A stretch of DNA of 64,000 nucleotides from HK1 sp965202875 (GTDB lineage: Bacteria > Pseudomonadota > Gammaproteobacteria > HK1), in the NCBI GenBank assembly GCA_965202875.1, contig OZ241870.1:868001-932000 (forward strand). Direction: 5' to 3'. A program made the position numbers and the translations under genes. The notes below the pieces were generated by a model. The model ran no database searches, had not been told where the DNA came from, and worked only from the letters and a program-made list of their open reading frames with translations. Positions 8,773 through 16,796 of this stretch are shown one piece after another. How positions within the stretch are numbered: position 1 is the first letter of the stretch; every line of letters starts with the position of its first letter.

Positions 8773-9297
8773 TCAGCGCAGGCTCTCCAGGAACGCGACG
8801 ATCGCGTCGAGCTCTTCGTCGGTCAGGTGCTTGAACGCGGGCATGATGGAGCCCGGGGTGACCGCCCGCGGGTCGCGGTGGTGCACGTAATGCCACGCCT
8901 TCACCCGGTTGCGGCTGGCGATGTGCAGCAGGTCGGGCGCCTTGCGGTCGGAGCCGAACAGGCTGGGGGATTCGCCCTGGACGTCGCCCGCGAGCGGCGG
9001 CTCCCCGAAGTAGGCCCAGTCCTGGGTCTGCTCCGGCAGCAGGGTGTGGCACCACCAGCACCCTTCGCGGATGAAGATGACCTTGCCCTTGCCGGCCAGG
9101 GTCGGGGCGTGGTCGCCGGTCATCCAGGGGTCGTGCACGGACCAGGCGGAATGCCCCCAGATCTTCTCCTTCTCCTTCGCAAACTCGGTGGGCGGGATCT
9201 GGCTCATGTAGGTGGAGCCTCCGACCACCGTAATGGCGATGGACGCGAAGATGACCACCACCAGGAGGCAACAGCCGACGACGTATTTGGGGGGCAT
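8773..9297 (-). CDS. ccoO: CcoO-like monoheme cytochrome c subunit
   Basis: CcoO/FixO is the membrane-anchored monoheme subunit that passes electrons to the catalytic subunit of cbb3 oxidases. The 174-residue protein has an N-terminal helix (about residues 6-28), then FIREGCWWCHTLLP with the heme motif CWWCH at 80-84. The typical downstream CcoO stretch with DWAYFGEPPLAGD, GSDRKAPDLLHI, WHYVHHRDPR and a SIMPAF methionine ligand follows. This order is diagnostic. It directly follows the catalytic subunit gene, with a 13-base gap. Confidence 0.85.
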   Translation of the reverse strand: MPPKYVVGCCLLVVVIFASIAITVVGGSTYMSQIPPTEFAKEKEKIWGHSAWSVHDPWMTGDHAPTLAGKGKVIFIREGCWWCHTLLPEQTQDWAYFGEPPLAGDVQGESPSLFGSDRKAPDLLHIASRNRVKAWHYVHHRDPRAVTPGSIMPAFKHLTDEELDAIVAFLESLR

Positions 9298-9310
9298 GCG
9301 TACCTCCGAA

Positions 9311-10723
9311 TCAGGCGGCGGCCGGGGCCGGCGTGGGGGCGGCGGGTGTCTCCGGCACGATCTTCTTTCCGTAGCGCGCCGTCATCCACATGTTGTAGAG
9401 GAAGATCGGCTGGGCAAAGATGATCAGGGAGCCGAAGAGCACCCGTCCCACCATGTAGGGATGGGTGGCGACCACGGACTGGATGTAGGGGATCTCGTAC
9501 ACCTTGGCCGCCCCCTGCACCAGCCCCGCCGCGGTGAGCACGGCCCAGAATCCCAGGAAGCCGATGGCCATCATCCAGAAGTGGAGCTGCGCCAGCTTCC
9601 TGCTGTAGAGCTCGCGCTTGAGCAGCTTGGGCAGGCCGTAGTAGATGGCCCCGATCTCGATGAAGGTCGAGAAGCCGAGCAGGGCCAGATGCGCATGGGC
9701 CACGATCCAGTGGGTGCCGTGGATGTACCAGTTCAGCGCGCGGGTCTGCTGGAACGCCCCCTGGATGTTGAGCGGGATCGCGAACAGCACCCCGGTCAGC
9801 GCCCATTGCAACGGAATGCTGCGGGTGAACATCCACCACTTGTCCTTCATGGTCATCAGCATGTTCACGACGAAGGCCAGCGCCGGGATCATGATCAGCA
9901 CGCCCGAGACCGAGGCGAAGGACTTGAGCCACTCGGGGATCGGGGCGCCCATCAGGTGGTGCGCGCCGGGGGTCGAGTAGAAGGCGGCGATCGACCAGAA
10001 GTGCAGATGGCCGATCTTGTGGCTGTACAGCGTGTTCCCGGAGACCTTGGGGATGATGTAGTAGGCGATGGCGGCGGAGACCGGGGTGATCCACAGGCCC
10101 AGGATGTTGTGGGCGTGCCACCAAGTCATGTAGGCCTCGCTCAGGCCGGTGACCGGGAAGAAGTCCGGCACCGCCCCGATGAAGTAGCTCAGGATGATGA
10201 ACAGGAGCGACGCGCCGAAGAACCACAGGGTGACGTACAGGCCGTCGGCCCGGCGCCTCAGCATGGTCATCCAGATGTTGACGGCCAGCGGCCCGAACAC
10301 GAACAGCAGGATGTAGGCGTCCACCGGCCAGATCAGGTCCTGGTACTCGCGCCCGGTGGTCATGCCGTTGATGAGGGTGAAGAACACGAAGACCATGCCC
10401 AGGTTCCAGGCCCAGCAGTTCCACACCCCGAGCTTCTCGCTCCACAGCCGGGTCTTGCACAGGGCCGGGGTCATGTAGCACATGGCCCCGGCGAAGGCCA
10501 TGGAGATCCAGCCGAAGATCACGAAGTGCACGTGCACCGGACGGATGCGGCCGAAGTGCAGCCACGGGACGTCGTTGGGGAAGACGTCCGGCCAGGCCAG
10601 GCGCATCGACGTGCCCAGAGCCATGAACACCCCGATGTTCAGCATCACGATGGACGAGAAGAAGAAATGCTTGGCCGCCGTGCCCTCGGCGTAGTCCCTG
10701 TCGGTCAGGAATCTCTCAACCAT
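9311..10723 (-). CDS. ccoN: C-family (cbb3-like) heme-copper oxidase catalytic subunit
   Basis: This is the membrane catalytic subunit that would reduce O2 (or NO in some relatives) at a heme-CuB centre. The 470-residue protein has about twelve membrane segments. Key residues are visible in order: RPVHVHFVIFGW (His64/66, low-spin heme), TWWHAHNI (His203, CuB), Tyr249 six residues before GAHHL (His255/256, CuB), and GTHWIVAHAHLALLG (His338, 343 and 345, heme ligands). The Tyr-x5-His-His spacing is that of the cross-linked tyrosine of cbb3 enzymes. HVHF in place of HTN and an Ala/Pro-rich tail mark a divergent branch. Assignment to C-type oxidases is firm; the physiological substrate is not. 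Confidence 0.87.
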   Translation of the reverse strand: MVERFLTDRDYAEGTAAKHFFFSSIVMLNIGVFMALGTSMRLAWPDVFPNDVPWLHFGRIRPVHVHFVIFGWISMAFAGAMCYMTPALCKTRLWSEKLGVWNCWAWNLGMVFVFFTLINGMTTGREYQDLIWPVDAYILLFVFGPLAVNIWMTMLRRRADGLYVTLWFFGASLLFIILSYFIGAVPDFFPVTGLSEAYMTWWHAHNILGLWITPVSAAIAYYIIPKVSGNTLYSHKIGHLHFWSIAAFYSTPGAHHLMGAPIPEWLKSFASVSGVLIMIPALAFVVNMLMTMKDKWWMFTRSIPLQWALTGVLFAIPLNIQGAFQQTRALNWYIHGTHWIVAHAHLALLGFSTFIEIGAIYYGLPKLLKRELYSRKLAQLHFWMMAIGFLGFWAVLTAAGLVQGAAKVYEIPYIQSVVATHPYMVGRVLFGSLIIFAQPIFLYNMWMTARYGKKIVPETPAAPTPAPAAA

Positions 10724-10760
10724 GCTCCTTGCCTCCGTTCGGGCCGCGCGCCGGACCCTG

Positions 10761-10979
10761 CTACTTGCCCTGGCGCACCATGACGGAATTCATGAACCAG
10801 AAGCTCAGCGCCGACAGCACCCCGGTCCCGAGGCTGATGGCGAACCCCCAGACCAGCAGCCCCGTCCAGTCGTCGTGGCTGCGCATGCCCATGAGGGGAA
10901 GAAACGCGAGCTGGAACACGGTTCCGATGCCGATGCCGACCATGAAGCCGCTGTACAGGATGTTGATCAGTCGGTGCAT
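10761..10979 (-). CDS. Small membrane protein of the oxidase operon
   Basis: This is a 72-residue protein with two or three membrane helices (ILYSGFMVGIGIGTVFQL and about 42-64) and short basic ends. No family is recognised. It lies five bases after the half-size oxidase paralogue and just before ccoN, so it may pair with either. The name rests on hydrophobicity and position only. Confidence 0.5.
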   Translation of the reverse strand: MHRLINILYSGFMVGIGIGTVFQLAFLPLMGMRSHDDWTGLLVWGFAISLGTGVLSALSFWFMNSVMVRQGK

Positions 10980-10983
10980 GCCG

Positions 10984-11559
10984 TCATCCTCCGCGTTTGT
11001 TCGCGACCGTCAGCAGGACGTTGGAGATGAACGCCCAGTAGCCGAAGCCCATGAGGAAGGCGGTGGTGATGATCAGGACGTGGTGGATCGGCCCCACCGC
11101 GTCCAGCGCCTCGGCGTTGGTCATGCCGCCGTGGATCATGTTCCCTTCCACGATCCCCAATCCCACGAGCGAGAAGAAGAAGCCGAGCACCCCCACCGTG
11201 GACAGCCAGAACGAGGCGCCGGCGAGCGCGGGGCTGTACACGTCCCGTCCCGTCAGCCCCGGCAGCACGTGGTAGATGAGCCCCATCATGCCCATGGTCA
11301 CGCCACCCACCAGGTTGATGTGCGCGTGCGCGAGCGGATCGATCAGATGCCCCGCCGGTCCCGCTTCCCGCAGCCACTGGGCCACGCCCGGGAAGGTCTG
11401 GATCACCCCCTGGACCGTGCCGATGAACAGGTGCACGACGGAGAGCACCAGGAAGCGGAGGACGACGTGGCCCTCCGCCCGGACCTCGCCCCGCGCGCGG
11501 GTGGCGGCGGGGGAAGGACCGGCGGCGGGCCGGCTGCCGACGTCCGCCACGGCGTTCAC
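10984..11559 (-). CDS. Half-size heme-copper-oxidase-like membrane protein
   Basis: The 191-residue product has about five membrane helices and contains DPLAHAHINLVGG with HVLP further on. This resembles the C-terminal His-x-His helix region of the CcoN subunit in the same operon (VAHAHLALLG). It lacks the CuB histidines, so it cannot be a full oxidase. It may bind a single heme b or act as a quinol or structural subunit. The GTG start at 11559 overlaps the stop of the upstream cytochrome gene (GTGA), indicating coupled translation. A variable Ala/Pro-rich leader of about 30 residues precedes the first helix. Confidence 0.65.
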   Translation of the reverse strand: MNAVADVGSRPAAGPSPAATRARGEVRAEGHVVLRFLVLSVVHLFIGTVQGVIQTFPGVAQWLREAGPAGHLIDPLAHAHINLVGGVTMGMMGLIYHVLPGLTGRDVYSPALAGASFWLSTVGVLGFFFSLVGLGIVEGNMIHGGMTNAEALDAVGPIHHVLIITTAFLMGFGYWAFISNVLLTVANKRGG

Positions 11560-12017
11560 GGGGCGATCCGCGCGCGTTCGACGCGCCCGAGGTGGCGCAC
11601 GTAGCCCAGCACCTGGCGGCGCTGGGTGTCGGACAGGCGATCGTCCCAGCCTCGCATCGCGGTGCCGGGGATGCCTTCGCCGATCGCGGCATGGAGCTGT
11701 TCGTCGCTGCGTTCCATCGTCCGCTCGCCGGTGAGGTCCGCGGGGCGGGGGATCATGCGGTAGGCCCATTCCCCGTACCCGCGGCCGGCCGCGCCGTGAC
11801 AGGGGAGGCAGAGCTGGGCGTAGTAGCTGCGCCCCCGCTCCAGATCCGCGATGCTGGCGCCCCGGTCCAGCACCTCGAAATCCACGGGCTGCGCGATCTT
11901 CATGGGAGGCTCCGCCATCGGCCGCTCGGGCACGAAGGACACGACGGCCAGCGCGGACGCGACGGCAAGCACGAGCCCGGTACAGACGATGATGGTGGTC
12001 GCAGCCGCATCGTTCAC
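11556..12017 (-). CDS. Membrane-anchored monoheme cytochrome c
   Basis: A membrane anchor at about residues 8-27 is followed by one cytochrome c domain with the heme motif CLPCH in YYAQLCLPCHGAAGRGYG. A PRPADLTG segment and MRGW, the probable methionine ligand, come after it. The domain resembles the c-type domains of alternative complexes and Cox-associated cytochromes. The GTG start overlaps the stop of the coiled-coil gene and its own stop overlaps the next start, so three genes are tightly coupled. It probably takes part in electron delivery to the oxidase. Confidence 0.78.
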   Translation of the reverse strand: MNDAAATTIIVCTGLVLAVASALAVVSFVPERPMAEPPMKIAQPVDFEVLDRGASIADLERGRSYYAQLCLPCHGAAGRGYGEWAYRMIPRPADLTGERTMERSDEQLHAAIGEGIPGTAMRGWDDRLSDTQRRQVLGYVRHLGRVERARIAP

Positions 12018-12493
12018 CGACTCGTTCCCGGAGCCCCGTCGCGCTCCAGCAGGGCCAGGATGCGGATCTGGCCTTCCTCCAGCTTCATCATCCTCGCTTC
12101 CAGCTTCGCCTGTCCTTCCTCCAGCTTCGCCTGCCCATCCTCCAGCTTCGCCATCCTCGTTTCCAGAGCCGCCTGCCCAGCCTCCAGCTTCACCATCCTC
12201 GTTTCCAGATTCGCCTGCCCCTCCTCCAGATTCGTCTGCCTCACCTCCAGGGTCGCCAGACGTTCGCGAACGTCTGCTGCCGTTCCCTGGAGGATCTGCA
12301 CATCCTCACGCAGCACCCGGATGTGATCGCTTACCGGTCGGACGGCATACGTCATGCCCGCGATCAACACCCCGAGCCCCCCCATGATCGCGGCCACGGT
12401 CACGATCACTTCCCGAACCCGATGCCAGGGCGACGGGCCGGACGTGGCGGATTCCACGGAGATTCCGGTGGGGTGCGCGCCTGCCGTCTGCAT
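12014..12493 (-). CDS. Membrane protein with long heptad coiled coil
   Basis: The 159-residue protein has a membrane helix at about 32-54 (VIVTVAAIMGGLGVLIAG) and then a coiled coil of near-exact seven-residue units of the type LE-x-GQAK / LETRMVK spanning residues 85-150. The DNA shows the matching 21-base repeats. An AGGAG stands eight bases before the ATG at 12493. No enzyme motif is present. Similar short coiled-coil membrane proteins occur elsewhere in the window (47718-48092). Its place inside a respiratory operon is unexplained; it may tether or space the complex. Confidence 0.6.
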   Translation of the reverse strand: MQTAGAHPTGISVESATSGPSPWHRVREVIVTVAAIMGGLGVLIAGMTYAVRPVSDHIRVLREDVQILQGTAADVRERLATLEVRQTNLEEGQANLETRMVKLEAGQAALETRMAKLEDGQAKLEEGQAKLEARMMKLEEGQIRILALLERDGAPGTSR

Positions 12494-12510
12494 CGCGAAT
12501 ACTCCTGCCG

Positions 12511-14313
12511 CTACTTCGTCAATTCGACGTCGAGGGCCGTCGTCTCCCCGGCCTTGACGGTGATCGGGATCTCGGTGTCGCCCAGCCACTCCTGCCAGAC
12601 GACGAGGGTGTACTCACCCGGCGGGACGTCGGTGATGGAGAAGGCGCCGTCTTCCCCGGTCTGGAAGAAGTACGGATTGTCCACCACCTGCACCCAGCCC
12701 AGCATCCAGCCGTGGGCGTCGCAGTCCACCTTCACCGTGCCGGGCCGCTTCAGGACCTTGGTGACCTTCTGGTCCTGCTCCGGCAGCGCCACGTTGAACG
12801 CGGTCCGCCTCCCGTAGTACCCGTGCGTGTTGTGCAGCACCGGATCGGAGTTGACGATGTCGAGGCTGCCCTGGCGGACCACCTGGACGTGAGGCTGGAA
12901 CCGGCAGCTCTTCTGGTCGAGGACGGGCGTCTTCGTCATCATCTCGGGCCATGCCTTGCCCGACTCGATGCCCTTCAGGTACACGACGCTGTCCCTGACC
13001 GCGCCTCCGTCCCCCACGAGGATCAGGGGCTCCTTGCGGATGCTGCCGCATACCTGCTTGTCCTTCGTCGGCAGCACGGTCTTCTTCTTCACCGCGCCGT
13101 TGAACACGACCTTGCCCCGGACGATCCCGCCGCCGCTGACTTCGACTTCCTCGTAGCTGCCCATGAACACCGGCGTTGCGGCCTCTTCCTGCCCTTCGGC
13201 GGAGCCCGCGTCCGCAGCGGGGGCTCCTCCGGCGCCGGCGGATTGGGAAGCGGCGGCGGCCTGCGAGGCGGCGGCTTCGGTGGCTTCCCCCGCTTCCTCC
13301 GCGGCGGCGGCCGATGACGCACCTTCCTGCTGCGCTGGAGCCGGCGCCGCCGCCGGCGGTACCGCGGCCTGGGCGGCGGCGACGGGCAACGCGGCCAGGG
13401 CGATGTCTTCGCCCCGCTCCTGCAACATCGCGACGCGGGTCGCGTACAGATCCCAATCCGGTCTCAGAGACATGACGTACCAGACGAGCTGCCAGCGCTG
13501 CTGCTCGTCGAGAAAGTCCGCGAACGAGGGCATCGGCGTCCCGTCCAGCCCGGTGGTGAAGGTCTGGTACACGCCCTTGGGGCTGCTGTCGCCCACGAAC
13601 TGCGCCGCGTCGCTGAAGTCCCGTGGCTCGATCGGGAGGCCGGCGTCGTCTTCGAGATCGGGCGCCGAAGGCCCGTCGCCCTTGCCGAGGGGACCGTGGC
13701 ATTCCTCGCACTGCATGCGCGCGTACACTTCCTTGCCTGCCGCGAGCATCGCCCCGTCGGGAAGGGGCGGCTCGGCGATCTCGACCGGGTCCTCCTGGTA
13801 TTCCGCCTCCTCCTCCCAGCGCGATGACAACGTCTTGATGTAGGCCACCACCGCCCAGCGGTCGCGCTCGGGCAGGAACTTGAACGACGGCATGTCGTGG
13901 TCGGCCACCAGGCCACGGGAGATGGACTTGAACAAGTCCGTATCGGTGGGGAAGGAGCCGCTCGGCGTGGAGCGGATCTTGAACACCGCCTCGGTGAAGT
14001 CCCGCGGCTTGCGCGGCAGCTTGTGCTCCGGCGCATACTGGTCGGCAAGCTCCCACACGGCGCCGTTTCCGTCGCCTTCGATCCCGTGGCAGCCGATGCA
14101 CAAACCCCGGTAGACCCATTCGCCGTGCGCAAGGAGGGTCGGATTCGGCGGCGCCGGCTCGCCGACGGGCTCGATGTTCCCGGTGGCGGCCGACAGGTTG
14201 AACACCGAATCGGGGTTGGGCGGCAGGTTCGTCCGCCACCGCACCACCCAGCCCATCGCCACGATCAGCCCGAGCACGAGCACCACCACCGTCAACGAGA
14301 TCGCCCTGTTCAA
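12511..14313 (-). CDS. Diheme cytochrome c fused to a cupredoxin-like C-terminal domain
   Basis: This 600-residue protein joins two electron-carrier modules. An N-terminal membrane anchor (residues 4-22) precedes two cytochrome c domains with heme motifs CIGCH (72-76) and CEECH (202-206), each followed by an MPSF-type methionine ligand. An Ala/Glu-rich linker of about 80 residues (roughly 300-380) leads to a domain almost superimposable on the separate protein at 16077-16796, including HNTHGYYG and DCDAHGWM. Those Cys, His and Met residues could bind a type 1 copper. The last 60 residues form a carboxypeptidase-regulatory-like fold (FSITDVPPGEYTLVVW). An electron-transfer role within the oxidase operon is inferred. 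The fusion itself is plain in the sequence. Confidence 0.78.
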   Translation of the reverse strand: MNRAISLTVVVLVLGLIVAMGWVVRWRTNLPPNPDSVFNLSAATGNIEPVGEPAPPNPTLLAHGEWVYRGLCIGCHGIEGDGNGAVWELADQYAPEHKLPRKPRDFTEAVFKIRSTPSGSFPTDTDLFKSISRGLVADHDMPSFKFLPERDRWAVVAYIKTLSSRWEEEAEYQEDPVEIAEPPLPDGAMLAAGKEVYARMQCEECHGPLGKGDGPSAPDLEDDAGLPIEPRDFSDAAQFVGDSSPKGVYQTFTTGLDGTPMPSFADFLDEQQRWQLVWYVMSLRPDWDLYATRVAMLQERGEDIALAALPVAAAQAAVPPAAAPAPAQQEGASSAAAAEEAGEATEAAASQAAAASQSAGAGGAPAADAGSAEGQEEAATPVFMGSYEEVEVSGGGIVRGKVVFNGAVKKKTVLPTKDKQVCGSIRKEPLILVGDGGAVRDSVVYLKGIESGKAWPEMMTKTPVLDQKSCRFQPHVQVVRQGSLDIVNSDPVLHNTHGYYGRRTAFNVALPEQDQKVTKVLKRPGTVKVDCDAHGWMLGWVQVVDNPYFFQTGEDGAFSITDVPPGEYTLVVWQEWLGDTEIPITVKAGETTALDVELTK

Positions 14314-14337
14314 CGCCGGTCGCCTTCCTGTTCAAAC

Positions 14338-14367
14338 GCGACGACCGCCCGGACGGGCGGTCGTCGT
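14338..14367. promoter_or_regulatory. Strong hairpin between two cytochrome genes
   Basis: A nearly perfect inverted repeat, with arms of about 12-13 bases (CGACGACCGCCC) around a three- to four-base loop, lies just upstream of the diheme cytochrome gene. There is no T-run after it on either strand, so it is not a classic intrinsic terminator. It may act as an mRNA stability or attenuation element that sets different expression of the genes on either side. Confidence 0.5.
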
Positions 14368-14435
14368 CGATCTCTCCCGGTCGCGGCGCCGGCCACGACG
14401 GCTCCGGCGCCAGTGTGCGGATCCGCGACGCCGCT

Positions 14436-14897
14436 TCAGTGGCGGCCGGGGTCCAGGACCGAGCCCTTGTTGGACCAGTACATGTAGGCTTCCAGTGCCT
14501 TCATGGCCTCGCTGTCCACATCGATGACCTCTCCCTCGTTGGGCTTCTCGATGCACCAGTTGACCATGTCGCGCAAGGTCGCGAACTCGCTCATCTGCTC
14601 CTGGAACTTCGGGAACTCATGGGGATGGATGTCCGAGGCGATGGGATGGCACATGGCGCAGGCCATGCCGGTCTTCGACAGGTTCACGCCCATCATCTCC
14701 TGCGCTTCCGCGTCGCCGTGGAACAGCCTGTCGCCCAGGACGACCTGCTCCATGAAGAGGTCCTGGAACGCCTTCAGGGTGGCGGCGTCATGGGGATCCT
14801 TGTGCGCCGCGGATTCCTGGACGACGCCGAACGCGCCGAGACCGATGCATACCGCGCAGCCGGCGGCCAGCAGACAACGCTTGCTCATTCCTTTCAC
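14436..14897 (-). CDS. Periplasmic monoheme cytochrome c
   Basis: This 153-residue protein has a signal peptide (cleavage near SAAHKD) and one heme motif CAMCH in TGMACAMCHPIASDIHP. The C-terminal half, with MVNWCIEKPNEGEV and MKALEAYMYWSNKG, resembles the distal part of thiosulfate-dehydrogenase and SoxA-type cytochromes. However, only one heme is present and no second catalytic heme is seen, so it is called only as a cytochrome. It lies between the metallophosphoesterase and the diheme fusion in the same operon. Confidence 0.72.
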   Translation of the reverse strand: MKGMSKRCLLAAGCAVCIGLGAFGVVQESAAHKDPHDAATLKAFQDLFMEQVVLGDRLFHGDAEAQEMMGVNLSKTGMACAMCHPIASDIHPHEFPKFQEQMSEFATLRDMVNWCIEKPNEGEVIDVDSEAMKALEAYMYWSNKGSVLDPGRH

Positions 14898-14914
14898 GGT
14901 TCGTTCCTCCTCGC

Positions 14915-16012
14915 TCAGGATCCAGTCCAGTCACGGTCGGCGATGCGCGGCGTCAGGATCTGGTTTCTGTTGTCGCCGGTGCCGGAATCGTGCTCGGCGG
15001 TGGCGAACACTTCCTTGCGCCACATCTTGTACTCGTAGTCGACCCTGCCGTCCGCCTCATCGAACCTGCCCCAGCCGACGCCGTCGAAGATGTCGCCCGG
15101 ATCCACGCGAATCATCGGCCTGGTGAGGGCCGGCACCCCGGTGGGCGGATACGGCCACGGCCACGAGGTCGCTAGCTGGCCGATGAAGCGGGCGTTGTCG
15201 GTCTCGTGGTAGAGGGGCTGGTGCACGTGGCCGTGGATGTTGGTCACGTTGCCGTAGGGCGCGAGGACTTCATGGACCTGGCGCCAGTCGCGCACCCAGA
15301 AGTTCCAGCCCGGATAGACCTCGTAGAGCGGCGTGTGGCTCATGATGATGACCGGCTCGTTCTTGGGCCAGTCGGAGAGCGCGGAGGACAGCCACTCCAT
15401 CTGCGCCTTGCCGAGCCCCGACCAGGGACCGGCCTGGGAGCCGTCGAGGGCCTCCATGTGGCCCATGCGCTCCTTCGGGGTCATGCCCTTGGCGGTCCAG
15501 TAGTCGGGCGCATGGCCGACCGTGTTCAGGCCGATGATGCGCACCCCCTTGTGGTCGAACATCCACGGCGATTCGCCGAAGTGCCGGTTCCAGGCTTCCC
15601 CCATGTCCAGGTACCAGTCGTGCTCGCCCGGAATGAAGTGCTTCTTGACCGAGGTGATCTCCGCCAGCATGTCCACGCCGAGCTGCAGCTCCACGGGGTC
15701 GCCCTTCTGCGCCAGGTCACCGCCGAAGATCATGAAGTCGAACGACGACCCCTGCTCCTGGATCTCCTTGAAGGCCCGGCCCGCCTTCTCGATGAAGCGC
15801 GTGTTCAGCGTCTTCGGGTAGAGGTGGGTGTCGGAGACCCAGGCGAAGCTGAACGACCCCGCCGCCGCGTGGGCGACGTTCATGGTGGTCAAGGTCTGGA
15901 AGAGCCCCGCCCCGGCGACGGCGCCGCCGGTCAGCAGGGTGTTGTGAAGGAAGGTCCGGCGTGAGATCTCGATCCGCGAGCCTCCCTTGTCGTGCTGCCG
16001 TTTCTTCTGCAT
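14915..16012 (-). CDS. Tat-exported calcineurin-like metallophosphoesterase
   Basis: The protein is predicted to hydrolyse phosphoester bonds in the periplasm with two metal ions. A twin-arginine signal SRRTFLHNTLLTGGAVAGAG stands at the N-terminus. All metallophosphoesterase motifs follow: SDTHLY, FGGDLAQKG, GEHDW (with Glu where Asn is usual), SHTPLY and HGHVHQP. The Asn-to-Glu change in the GNHD box is unusual and may alter metal binding. The ATG at 16012 is chosen because GGGGGAG lies five bases upstream. A soluble phosphoesterase within a respiratory operon is odd; such genes do occur next to cupredoxin-like and cytochrome genes. Confidence 0.83.
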   Translation of the reverse strand: MQKKRQHDKGGSRIEISRRTFLHNTLLTGGAVAGAGLFQTLTTMNVAHAAAGSFSFAWVSDTHLYPKTLNTRFIEKAGRAFKEIQEQGSSFDFMIFGGDLAQKGDPVELQLGVDMLAEITSVKKHFIPGEHDWYLDMGEAWNRHFGESPWMFDHKGVRIIGLNTVGHAPDYWTAKGMTPKERMGHMEALDGSQAGPWSGLGKAQMEWLSSALSDWPKNEPVIIMSHTPLYEVYPGWNFWVRDWRQVHEVLAPYGNVTNIHGHVHQPLYHETDNARFIGQLATSWPWPYPPTGVPALTRPMIRVDPGDIFDGVGWGRFDEADGRVDYEYKMWRKEVFATAEHDSGTGDNRNQILTPRIADRDWTGS

Positions 16013-16076
16013 CTCATCTCCCCCTTCGTCGTGTTGGTGATACTCGATTGATTCCAAGGGGCGCTGCTTTACCGCT

Positions 16077-16796
16077 TTACTTCCCCTTCAACTCCACGGG
16101 TACCTCCGTGGTCCGGTCGGCCGCGACGGTGACCGGCATCTCGACCAGTCCCATCGTCTCCTGCCAGACGGCCAACGTGTACTCACCCGGCGGCACGTCG
16201 GTGATCGAGAACGCGCCGTCCTCCCCGGTCTGCGCGAAGTACGGATTGTCGACCACGTAGATCCAGGCGAGCATCCAGCCGTGGGCGTCGCAATCGATCC
16301 GGACTTCGCCGGGAGACCTGAGGAGCTTGGTGACCTTTCCGCCCTGGATGGGGAGGGCGACGTTGAACGCCGTGCGCTTGCCGTAGTAGCCGTGCGTGTT
16401 GTGCAGGACCGGATCGGAGTTCACGATGTCGATCTTTCCCCGGCGGGCCACCTGCACGTGGGGTTCGAACCTGCATTTCTCCTGGTCCAGCACCGGCCGG
16501 GCCTGGGTCGTCTCCGGCCAGGGCTTGCCGGCGGCCACGTCCTTGAGGAAGACGACGCTGTCCCTGACCGCGCCGCCCTCGCCGACCACGACCAGCGGCT
16601 CCTTGCGGATGCCGCCGCATACGTTCTTGTCCTTGGTGGGAAGCACGGTCCGGGTCTTGACCGGCCCGTGGTAGACGACCTTGCCCTGGATCGCCCCTCC
16701 TCCGGAGACCTCCCCCTCCTGGTACTTGGCCGCGAGCGCGGGGGGCGCCAGAGAAACGACGAAGAGAGCACTGAGCATCCAATACAGGGTTCGCAT
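16077..16796 (-). CDS. Secreted cupredoxin-like / regulatory-domain protein
   Basis: This 239-residue exported protein (signal peptide to ALAAKYQ) is the stand-alone version of the C-terminal domain of the diheme fusion at 12511-14313. A first cysteine pair (Cys60, Cys108) may form a disulfide. His132 and His135 in LHNTHGYYG, with Cys169, His172 and Met175 in DCDAHGWM, give a Cys-x2-His-x2-Met pattern close to type 1 copper sites. The tail has the carboxypeptidase-regulatory-like repeat (GAFSITDVPPGEYTL). It is the first gene of the oxidase operon. A copper electron carrier is the best guess; a methylamine- or sugar-binding role is not excluded. Confidence 0.65.
   Translation of the reverse strand: MRTLYWMLSALFVVSLAPPALAAKYQEGEVSGGGAIQGKVVYHGPVKTRTVLPTKDKNVCGGIRKEPLVVVGEGGAVRDSVVFLKDVAAGKPWPETTQARPVLDQEKCRFEPHVQVARRGKIDIVNSDPVLHNTHGYYGKRTAFNVALPIQGGKVTKLLRSPGEVRIDCDAHGWMLAWIYVVDNPYFAQTGEDGAFSITDVPPGEYTLAVWQETMGLVEMPVTVAADRTTEVPVELKGK

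Noticed and set aside
9212..10783. 523-codon plus-strand frame opposite ccoN
   Set aside because: Composition is His/Gln/Arg-rich antisense of membrane helices; ccoN on the minus strand is unmistakable.
14338..14367. Intrinsic terminator
   Set aside because: The hairpin is strong, but no U-run follows on either strand; it is listed only as a regulatory hairpin.
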